Positions 1 to 6,236 of a stretch of 10,574 bases of DNA are shown in pieces. The notes beneath the pieces are model-generated. The model saw only the letters and a program-made list of their open reading frames with translations. It was not told the origin of the DNA and did not search any database. Made by a program: the position numbers and the translations under genes. The stretch comes from Bacteroidota bacterium (GTDB lineage: Bacteria > Bacteroidota > Bacteroidia > Chitinophagales > LD1). The stretch's first letter is position 1, and each line of letters opens with the position of its first letter. The stretch spans positions 1 through 10,574 of the forward strand of contig JAFDYM010000091.1 in assembly GCA_018267435.1 (NCBI GenBank), in the 5' to 3' direction.

Positions 1-3000
1 GCATCGGTAATAGTAACTACATACAAGCCCGCGCCTAAGTTGGTTAGGTCTTCGGTAGTAGCGCCGTTGTTACAAGTATAGGTATAAGGTGTGTTGCCGC
101 CGTTAGGGCTTATATTTATCCAGCCATCGGCGGTAGATGTACATGATACATTAGAGCGGGTGTACGGAATATATATTTGGCCAGGTTGCGAAATACTGAT
201 GGCTGCACTTGCTGTACAGTTGTTCGCATCGGTAACTGTAACGCGGCATGTACCTCCAGCAAGGTTAGCTCTGTCTTCGCTAGTGCTACCATTGTTCCAT
301 ATATAAGTGTATGGTGCCGTGCCGTTTGCCGTTAGGTTTATAGAACCTGCTGTATCGCCAGCACACTGGGTATTGTTTATTTTTGTATGGCTTAGGGTAA
401 TTTTGTTTACGCCGCCTACGCTATCTGTTATTACTGTAGTACAGCCTGCACCATAAGTTGCAGTTACGCTGTAGCTGCCTGGTGTAAGGTTGCTTATGTT
501 GCTAGTAGTAGCACCTGTATTCCATATATAGGTTTTAGTACCAGAGTAATTAAGCGTTAAGCTTAGGCTACCACCGGTAGTACAAGTGCTATTTGTTTTA
601 TTTACAACATAAGTAGGGTTAGTTGGTTCAAGTATAGTAGCTGTGTTTGCAGTTGTACAACTGTTTGCATCGGTTACTGTTATACTATAAGTGCCTGCGG
701 CCAAGCCCGTACGGTTCTGTGTATTTGCAGCATCGCTCCACAAATGTGTGTATGGTGCTGAGCCGCCAGTTACGGTTAGGTTAATGGCACCAATGCTACC
801 ACCATAGCAGCTATTGTGTGTTACGGTGCTAGCAACTGCTAGGGTAGCAGGTTGGTTTACAGTAGCTGTAGTAGTAGCCGTGCAGCCTATAGCATCGGTT
901 ACAGTTACGTTGTAAGTGCCAGCAGCTAGGTTGCTACGGTTTTGTGTAGTTGCCGCATCGTTCCAATTAAACGAATAGGCACCCGTACCACCACTCACCA
1001 TTAATGCAATAGCGCCATTGCTTGCTCCGTTGCAAGTTGCTCCGCTAGCGCTAGCCGTAGCGCTTAAAGGTGTAGGTTGGTTAGTAGTTTCGGTCGCAGT
1101 ACCCGAGCAGCCGTGGTTATCGGTTACCGTTACGTTATAAGTCCCTGCTAGTATGTTAGTTCTGTTTTGTGTGTTAGCGCCGTCGTTCCATAGGTATGTG
1201 TATGGTGCTAAGCCTCCAATTATGCTTAGGTTTATGCCTGCTGTAGCAGTACCGCCACAAGTAGCATCGTATGCAGTAGTCAAAATTGAAACACCAATAG
1301 GCTGGCTAACTGCATAGCTAGCACTTGCTTGGCAAAGGTTAGCATCGGTTAATGTAACAGTGTATGTACCACCTGCAAGGCCTGTACGGTTTTGTGTATT
1401 GGCGCCGTCGTTCCACGCAAAAGCGTATGGAGAAGTACCACCACTTACGTTTATGTTTATCGCTCCATTGTTGTTGCCGCAAGTAGCATCGCTTACAGTA
1501 CCGTTAAGGTATATAGGGAAAGCTGGCTGTGTAATGTTTGCATTGCGGCTTACTGTACAACCGTTTGCATCGGTTACGGTTACCGTGTAAGTATCAGCTT
1601 TTAGGTTGCTTAGGTCTTCGGTACTAGCACCATTGCTCCAAACAAAGCTAAATGGGGCACGGCCGTTGTTTATGGCTAGGTTAATGCTGCCTATACTATC
1701 GCCATAGCAAGTGTTGTTAGCTTGTGTGTGGCTAGCAGTCATAGGTACATAAGGGTATATTACTTCGGTTGCATAGCCCTCGCAGCCAGTAGCATCTGTT
1801 ACGGTTACATTGTATGTACCAGCAGCTAGGTTGCTGCGGTTAGGGCTTACAAAGCCAGCACCCCACCAGTAGCTATAGCCACCTGCACCACCGCTTACGC
1901 TGGTAGTAATAGCGCCAGTGCTACCGCCCATACAGTTTATTTGTGTAGCAGTAGTATTTACTAGTACTTGGGTAGGAGATGCTATGGTTTTGCCAGATGT
2001 AGCAGTACAGCCCCTACTGTCGGTTACTGTTACTGTATAAGTACCATTGGCAAGGCCAAAGCGGTTTTGTGTAATGGCACCATCGTTCCAGCTAAAGGTG
2101 TTGCCACCATTACCTCCACTTACGTTAGCAGTTATAGCACCGTTGTTAGCGCCATAGCAGGTAGGTTGTGTAGCTGTTGTGTTTATGGTAAGTACACTTG
2201 GCTGTGTTATGGTTACTGTTTTAGTTATGGTACAGGTGTTTACGTTAGTTACCGTTACTGTGTAAGTGCCAGCGGTAAGGCCGCTTATGTTTTGTGTAGT
2301 GGCACCGTTGCTCCAGCTATAGGTAAATGGGCCTGGTGCGCCTACTACGCTTGTTATGTTTATTAAACCACTATTACCACCGTTGCAGGCAACGTTGGTA
2401 GCGCTATGGTTCACATTCATTGGTGTGTTGCTCATGTTTACCGTTGCGCTTACGCTTACGGTACAAGCTATATTATCAGTTATAGTTACGCTGTAGGTAC
2501 CTATCATTAGGCTGCTACGGTCTTGGGTAGTAGCACCGTCGTTCCACATATAGTTATAAGGAGGGTAGCCATATTGTACGGTTAGGTCTATACCGCCATT
2601 ACTTGCGTTACAGTTAGCATCGTTTACGGTTACGCTAGGTACCATGCCCATAGGCTGGGTTACGTTAGCTGAGTCTGCCATTTGGCAACCGTTGGCATCG
2701 GTTACAGTAAAGTGGTAGTTATAGGCAGTTACGTTGCTGCGGTCTTCGGTAGTAGCACCATCGTTCCACAAATAAGTATAGCCTGGAGTACCGCCAGTTA
2801 CTGTTATATCTACAGCACCAGTATTGGCACCGCCACAGCCTACTGGCGTAATGGCTTTAGCCGCCACTATAGGTGCCGGCTGCGATATGGTTACCGAAAG
2901 GGTAGCTGAAGCTAAGGTGGCGTCATACACCGTTACGGTGTATGTACCTGCAGCTAGGCCGCTTCGGTCTTCTACCAGTATACTGTCGTTCCATACATAT

Positions 3001-3068
3001 ACCAGTGGGCCTGTTCCTGTGGCTGACAGGTTAATAGATCCGTTGTTGCTGCCATAGCAACTTACGTT
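1..3068 (-). repeat. Tandem array of at least 14 SprB-like repeats, 225-base period
   Basis: The codon for the conserved tryptophan of the W-N-D-G motif occurs (lowest base, plus coordinates) at 2991, 2766, 2544, 2313, 2088, 1863, 1638, 1413, 1188, 963, 738, 522 and 297. A cysteine codon at 72 takes its place in copy 14. Spacings are 225 bases in ten of thirteen intervals, the others being 222, 231 and 216, all multiples of three. Copies are clearly diverged in DNA sequence, so this is an old protein-level array and not a recent expansion. Most copies carry two cysteines, one before the first beta-strand and one in the T-D-A-x-G-C segment. The array continues past the left edge. Confidence 0.92.
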
Positions 3069-3164
3069 AGTGTGTGTTTCGCTTAGTACTACTGCAGCAT
3101 TAGCTCCGTAGCCTCCTATCATAAGCATAAACACCAGTAATGCTCCTTTGAAAAATTGTTTCAT
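1..3164 (-). CDS. Giant SprB-repeat secreted adhesin, N-terminal part (runs off left edge)
   Basis: The frame starts at an ATG at 3164-3162 and stays open to base 1: 1054 complete codons, checked line by line for stops. The start MKQFFKGALLVFMLMIGG is a signal peptide (basic n-region, hydrophobic core, cleavage probably near the Ala-Asn-Ala-Ala at residues 21-24). From about residue 33 the protein is a tandem array of at least 14 SprB-like repeats, each following C-x-G-x(2-3)-G-x-I, then PYTY-x-W-N-D-G, then a T-x-[DN]-R-x-x-L segment, G-T-Y-x-V-T-V-T-D-A-x-G-C and a closing Q-P. This pattern is that of the SprB repeat family, found in large cell-surface adhesins of Bacteroidota, including the gliding adhesin SprB of Flavobacterium. 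Such proteins are usually exported by the type IX secretion system through a C-terminal domain, which would lie outside this window, so export route and adhesion role are inferred. AAGGA lies about 10 bases before the ATG. It is divergent from the isoprenoid synthase gene. Whether it serves gliding, biofilm or another surface role is not decided by the sequence. Confidence 0.93.
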   Translation of the reverse strand, partial: MKQFFKGALLVFMLMIGGYGANAAVVLSETHTNVSCYGSNNGSINLSATGTGPLVYVWNDSILVEDRSGLAAGTYTVTVYDATLASATLSVTISQPAPIVAAKAITPVGCGGANTGAVDITVTGGTPGYTYLWNDGATTEDRSNVTAYNYHFTVTDANGCQMADSANVTQPMGMVPSVTVNDANCNASNGGIDLTVQYGYPPYNYMWNDGATTQDRSSLMIGTYSVTITDNIACTVSVSATVNMSNTPMNVNHSATNVACNGGNSGLINITSVVGAPGPFTYSWSNGATTQNISGLTAGTYTVTVTNVNTCTITKTVTITQPSVLTINTTATQPTCYGANNGAITANVSGGNGGNTFSWNDGAITQNRFGLANGTYTVTVTDSRGCTATSGKTIASPTQVLVNTTATQINCMGGSTGAITTSVSGGAGGYSYWWGAGFVSPNRSNLAAGTYNVTVTDATGCEGYATEVIYPYVPMTASHTQANNTCYGDSIGSINLAINNGRAPFSFVWSNGASTEDLSNLKADTYTVTVTDANGCTVSRNANITQPAFPIYLNGTVSDATCGNNNGAININVSGGTSPYAFAWNDGANTQNRTGLAGGTYTVTLTDANLCQASASYAVSQPIGVSILTTAYDATCGGTATAGINLSIIGGLAPYTYLWNDGANTQNRTNILAGTYNVTVTDNHGCSGTATETTNQPTPLSATASASGATCNGASNGAIALMVSGGTGAYSFNWNDAATTQNRSNLAAGTYNVTVTDAIGCTATTTATVNQPATLAVASTVTHNSCYGGSIGAINLTVTGGSAPYTHLWSDAANTQNRTGLAAGTYSITVTDANSCTTANTATILEPTNPTYVVNKTNSTCTTGGSLSLTLNYSGTKTYIWNTGATTSNISNLTPGSYSVTATYGAGCTTVITDSVGGVNKITLSHTKINNTQCAGDTAGSINLTANGTAPYTYIWNNGSTSEDRANLAGGTCRVTVTDANNCTASAAISISQPGQIYIPYTRSNVSCTSTADGWINISPNGGNTPYTYTCNNGATTEDLTNLGAGLYVVTITD

Positions 3165-3256
3165 CTCGATCCTTTTTTATGTGGTTTTGTTCCAAATCCC
3201 ACATTCCTTACCCCTTTTGTACGGGCTTTAGGCAGAAAAGTTTCGGATGAATTGGT

Positions 3257-3320
3257 GGCTTAATAACACGAAATCCACATAGAAATTCATAACATTGCCC
3301 CGCAAACAGGCTAATAACAC
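3257..3320. repeat. Near-identical direct repeat in the divergent intergenic region
   Basis: GGCTTAATAACAC at 3257-3269 recurs as GGCTAATAACAC at 3309-3320, differing by one missing T. The copies start 52 bases apart, about five turns of B-DNA. They lie in the 189-base gap between the divergent adhesin and isoprenoid synthase genes, where operators are expected. A regulator-binding role is inference; two 12-13-base copies could arise by chance in AT-rich DNA. I found no good match to the Bacteroidota promoter consensus (TTG, then TAnnTTTG) on either strand of this gap. Confidence 0.3.
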
Positions 3321-3353
3321 ATAACTGCTTGTTTTTGAAGAAAACTGAGACCC

Positions 3354-4313
3354 ATGCATAGTGCAGAATTTTTAACAGATCTATACGAAAAGACTTTCGG
3401 CGAGAATAATTTCAATAACTCACCAAAGGCCCTATACGAGCCCGTTTACCATATAATGGGTATGAAAGGCAAGCGCATACGCCCTTTGTTGGTTTTAATG
3501 GCTAATGATGCCTTTGGCGGCGATGTAAAGCAGGCACTTAACCCTGCCTTTGCCATGGAGGTGTTCCATAACTTTACTTTGGTACACGATGATATAATGG
3601 ACGGTGCCGATATACGCCGTGGCGAACCTACCGTACACGTTAAATATGGTGTAAACGCGGGTATACTGGCTGGCGATGTAATGCTAGCCTATGCCTACCA
3701 ATACCTTTGTAATGTACCTCAGCAGCATATTCCGGGCCTTATACAGCTGTTCAACAAAACTGCCATTGAAATATTCGAAGGCCAGCAAATGGATATGGAC
3801 TTTGAAAAGCGCACCGATGTGGGCGAGGTGGAGTACTTGAAAATGATTGAGTACAAAACATCGGTACTATTGGCTTGCAGCTTGCAGATAGGAGCTATGC
3901 TTGCTGGTGCCAGCGAGGCTGACCAAAAGCTGATTTATGAATTTGGCTTGAACCTTGGCCTTTCGTTCCAAATAAAAGACGACTACCTAGATGCCTTCGG
4001 CGAAGCTGAGAAGGTGGGCAAAAAGATAGGTGGTGATATATTGAACAATAAGAAGACCTACCTTTTTGTATCGGCACTTAACAGCAATAGGAGGGATGAC
4101 CTGCTTGCATTACTGCCAGAAACTAATGAGGATAAGAAGATAAACAGCGTAAAAGCACTATTAGAAGAAAGTGGCGCTAAGCAAAAAACGCTTGATAAAG
4201 CTGACGAACTATATCGCATATCGCAGCAATCATTAGCTAAAGTATCGCTTAGCGATGATGCCAAGAAACCATTGGCTAAGTTGGCAGAGCTAATCAACAA
4301 CCGCGAGTTTTAA
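3354..4313 (+). CDS. Trans-isoprenyl diphosphate synthase (polyprenyl synthetase family)
   Basis: The 319-residue protein is a cytosolic all-alpha enzyme that condenses isopentenyl diphosphate with an allylic diphosphate, making linear trans prenyl diphosphates. Substrate-binding features are visible in order: G-K-R-I-R-P at 39-44, the first aspartate-rich motif DDIMD at 79-83 followed by R-R-G at 88-90, G-Q-Q-M-D-M-D-F at 143-150, K-T-S at 168-170, and the second aspartate-rich motif DDYLD at 209-213, then a G-K-K-x-G-G-D segment at 222-228. Length is normal for the family. The first motif has the plain DDxxD spacing without the two-residue insertion of bacterial farnesyl synthases, and residue 74, five before it, is Phe. 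In this family that combination favours a C20 (geranylgeranyl) product, while long-chain synthases usually have a small residue there, so C20 is an inference. The ATG at 3354 gives a natural N-terminus. The gene stands alone: divergent from the adhesin and closed by its own terminator. Confidence 0.93.
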   Translation: MHSAEFLTDLYEKTFGENNFNNSPKALYEPVYHIMGMKGKRIRPLLVLMANDAFGGDVKQALNPAFAMEVFHNFTLVHDDIMDGADIRRGEPTVHVKYGVNAGILAGDVMLAYAYQYLCNVPQQHIPGLIQLFNKTAIEIFEGQQMDMDFEKRTDVGEVEYLKMIEYKTSVLLACSLQIGAMLAGASEADQKLIYEFGLNLGLSFQIKDDYLDAFGEAEKVGKKIGGDILNNKKTYLFVSALNSNRRDDLLALLPETNEDKKINSVKALLEESGAKQKTLDKADELYRISQQSLAKVSLSDDAKKPLAKLAELINNREF

Positions 4314-4338
4314 TATCCTGTAAAACATTATAGAAAGG

Positions 4339-4364
4339 GGCCGACGCTATGTCGGCCTTTTTTT
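4339..4364 (+). terminator. Rho-independent terminator after the isoprenoid synthase gene
   Basis: A perfect 7-bp stem (GGCCGAC, loop GCTAT, GTCGGCC) is followed directly by seven T residues. It lies 25 bases after the TAA of the synthase gene. The rest of the gap up to 4504 shows no gene or clear promoter match. Confidence 0.9.
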
Positions 4365-4504
4365 GTGCTTGTATATACACCATAGTACCACACATTGGGG
4401 AAATATGTACTTGCTATCAGTTATATAATATGTTGGTTTTCATGTGTGTGATGTAGAGTGGCACGCTGTTTTAACACTTCAGGCATACTAAAATTATAAC
4501 TGTT

Positions 4505-5452
4505 ATGAAGACTATTATTAGGAACACAGCAGCACTGGTGTTGAGTGCTTTAGCCATAAACACCTTTGCACAAAGTACTGCCCGCGAGTTGGGCGGTTTT
4601 CAAAGCCCAGAGAGCGTGGGTGCTTACAAGAAACATTTATACGTATCGAACATGGGTGCCAATAACGACCCAAGCAAGAAGGACGGTGACGGCTACATAA
4701 GCAAGGTAAACCGCAACAGTGGTACCATAGCCGAAGAGAAGTTTATAACAGGCCTTAACTCGCCTAAGGGTATGTTGGTTGGCCATGGCTATATACTTGT
4801 AGCCGACGTAGATAAGGTGCTTGTATACCGTATAAAAGACAAGAAGAAAGTGTGGGAAACCGACTTGAGCAAAGAAGGTATAACCTATGCCAACGATATA
4901 GCCATACGCGGTTGGGGTAGTGCATTTGTAAGCAGTACCGATAAGAATGCTATATACATTGCAAAAGCAAATGGTAAAGTGAAGAAGCTGCCTGTAAAGG
5001 GTAACCTGGAAGGTGCCAATGGTATTATTAAGAAGTGTGGCAAGCTTTACGTTGCCAACTATGGCCGCGGTACCGACCCTAACGGTAGCTATGGTAAAGT
5101 AAGCTTGTGTAGCAAGAAGTTTAAAGTGTATAACAAAGGCGGTGTGTACGATGGTATTGCACCGTTGTGTGGCAAATTATTACTAACCGATTGGAGGAGC
5201 ACTACTGATGGCAAAGGCCGATTGATAGTATATAGGAAGTGTAAGAAGGAGGAAGTAGCTATCAATATAGGTCGCGATATAAACGGACCATCAGATTTGT
5301 TTGTTGACCGTAAGTATAAAGCAGTATGGGTGCCAGCTATGAACGAGAACCGTTTGATAATGGTTCAATTGAAAGATATTAAAATGCAGGCTAAAAAGAA
5401 CAAGGGTGCAAAAGTAGCCATGGCAAAAACGAAAAAAGAGAAGAAAGCTTAA
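4505..5452 (+). CDS. Secreted six-bladed beta-propeller protein (SMP-30/NHL-like)
   Basis: The 315-residue product begins with a signal peptide (MKTIIRNTAALVLSALAINTFA, cleavage probably before Gln23), so it should act in the periplasm or outside the cell. The mature part contains six similar segments, starting near residues 34, 86, 128, 170, 214 and 260. Each has an S-P-x or A-N-D/G motif, a loop and a strand of the type LYVSN, ILVAD, AFVSS, LYVAN, LLLTD or VWVPA. Six such units match a six-bladed propeller of the SMP-30/gluconolactonase/NHL superfamily. No enzyme activity can be assigned: the fold is also used for binding. Four cysteines (178, 202, 222, 246) are confined to blades 4 and 5, and C178 and C222 occupy equivalent C-G-K positions. 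The last 30 residues or so are very Lys-rich and probably disordered. The gene is monocistronic, with 191 bases upstream and a terminator downstream. Confidence 0.8.
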   Translation: MKTIIRNTAALVLSALAINTFAQSTARELGGFQSPESVGAYKKHLYVSNMGANNDPSKKDGDGYISKVNRNSGTIAEEKFITGLNSPKGMLVGHGYILVADVDKVLVYRIKDKKKVWETDLSKEGITYANDIAIRGWGSAFVSSTDKNAIYIAKANGKVKKLPVKGNLEGANGIIKKCGKLYVANYGRGTDPNGSYGKVSLCSKKFKVYNKGGVYDGIAPLCGKLLLTDWRSTTDGKGRLIVYRKCKKEEVAINIGRDINGPSDLFVDRKYKAVWVPAMNENRLIMVQLKDIKMQAKKNKGAKVAMAKTKKEKKA

Positions 5453-5478
5453 TGCTTTTTTAATGGTATCATGCATGG

Positions 5479-5508
5479 AACGGCGCTTGGGAAAGGCGCC
5501 GTTTTTTT
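5479..5508 (+). terminator. Rho-independent terminator after the propeller gene
   Basis: AACGGCGC at 5479-5486 pairs with GCGCCGTT at 5496-5503 around a nine-base loop, and the T run extends through 5508. It lies 26 bases after the TAA of the propeller gene. The remaining gap to 5642 is AT-rich. TACTTTTA at 5589-5596 differs by one base from the -7 consensus TAnnTTTG, but no matching -33 element is apparent. Confidence 0.9.
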
Positions 5509-5642
5509 GTTTTATATACTGTTTTGATCTTGCATTTTATTCATCACAAAGCGAACTTTTTTTTAAAGCGATTTCGTTATATCATCTCTACTTTTATATC
5601 GTGTTCTAGTTGAACATCATTTTATAACCAAAACCAATAGAT

Positions 5643-6152
5643 ATGAAAAAGCTGATGACCATGACATTGCTACTAGGTAGCTTGGTGTTAATACAAAGTT
5701 GTAGTAAAGAGGAAGGACCCGTAGGGCCAAAAGGTGATACCGGGGCTACAGGGCAAAATGGTGTATCGGGTGCTAAAGCATTTACCTTTACTAACCAACT
5801 TGATGGAATGGATATGGAGGTTGCCATCGACTCAGCATTTGTTGACTCATGCGTTACCCTTGTTTATTATCAAGATGCTGCAAACTTGCCTAATGTTTAT
5901 TGGTACCAAGCCCCTGGATTAGGTTCGGCGGGGCTATATATGCTGCGCTATTATTTATACGTAAAAAATGCTACAACATCGGTAGTTAGGCTAACTCAGT
6001 ACAACCCCGATGGCTCATTATTTACAGGTACTGCAACTACCTTTAATAAGGTTAAAGTGGTATTTATTCCACATACAGTTTATGGTAAAAAAGATGCAGT
6101 AGACTATAGCGACTACAAAGCCGTGGCTAAGTATTATGGCTTGAACGATTAA
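5643..6152 (+). CDS. Collagen-like surface lipoprotein
   Basis: The 169-residue protein has a lipoprotein signal peptide ending in L-I-Q-S-C, so Cys20 should be lipidated. The residues after it, S-K-E-E, resemble the K-(D/E)2 lipoprotein export signal described in Bacteroidota, which sends lipoproteins to the cell surface; surface display is therefore inferred. Residues 25-45 form seven consecutive Gly-x-y triplets (GPV GPK GDT GAT GQN GVS GAK), a short collagen-like stalk. The remaining 124 residues are a compact domain with many aromatic and beta-prone segments (VTLVYYQ, YMLRYYLYVK, KVKVVFIPHTVYG) that I do not recognise. Short Gly-x-y linkers between a lipidated cysteine and a globular domain are common in this phylum, and their partners are mostly unknown. 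The gene is a single unit with its own terminator, convergent with the next gene. Confidence 0.85.
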   Translation: MKKLMTMTLLLGSLVLIQSCSKEEGPVGPKGDTGATGQNGVSGAKAFTFTNQLDGMDMEVAIDSAFVDSCVTLVYYQDAANLPNVYWYQAPGLGSAGLYMLRYYLYVKNATTSVVRLTQYNPDGSLFTGTATTFNKVKVVFIPHTVYGKKDAVDYSDYKAVAKYYGLND

Positions 6153-6191
6153 TTGTACCCTGACCAACTCTTCATACGCGCCGAAGGGCAT

Positions 6192-6236
6192 AGCAGCGCC
6201 TGCTTACTTGTGGGGTAAGGGGCGCTTGCTTTTTTT
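6192..6236 (+). terminator. Terminator of the lipoprotein gene, inside the 3' end of the convergent CDS
   Basis: Left arm AGC-AGCGCC (6192-6200) and inner CTTAC (6203-6207) pair with GTAAG (6215-6219) and GGCGCT-T-GCT (6221-6230), with small bulges. Seven T residues follow at 6230-6236 on the plus strand. It sits about 40 bases after the lipoprotein stop. Its right half and T tract encode the last codons of the minus-strand 490-residue protein, whose TAA is at 6206-6204 inside the hairpin. Confidence 0.8.

Noticed and set aside
91..3057. Several plus-strand open frames of 70-132 codons across the left third, such as 1968-2366
   Set aside because: They are the reverse complement of the SprB-repeat gene. 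They are Tyr/Cys/Val-rich noise with no domain, and the long minus frame explains the sequence fully.
1..3068. Periodic repeats as a possible CRISPR or non-coding satellite array
   Set aside because: The 225-base units diverge in DNA sequence but keep reading frame and protein motifs, with no identical short repeat and unique spacer pattern.
4058..4300. Minus-strand 80-codon frame inside the isoprenoid synthase gene
   Set aside because: Serine/leucine-rich shadow of a well-supported coding frame, without a plausible start context or domain.
4424..4429. TATAAT as a -10 promoter element before the propeller gene
   Set aside because: No properly spaced -35 element, and the main Bacteroidota sigma factor favours TAnnTTTG. 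In AT-rich DNA this hexamer is expected by chance.
5589..5596. TACTTTTA as the -7 element of the lipoprotein promoter
   Set aside because: One mismatch to TAnnTTTG and no TTG element at the right distance upstream; not strong enough to list.
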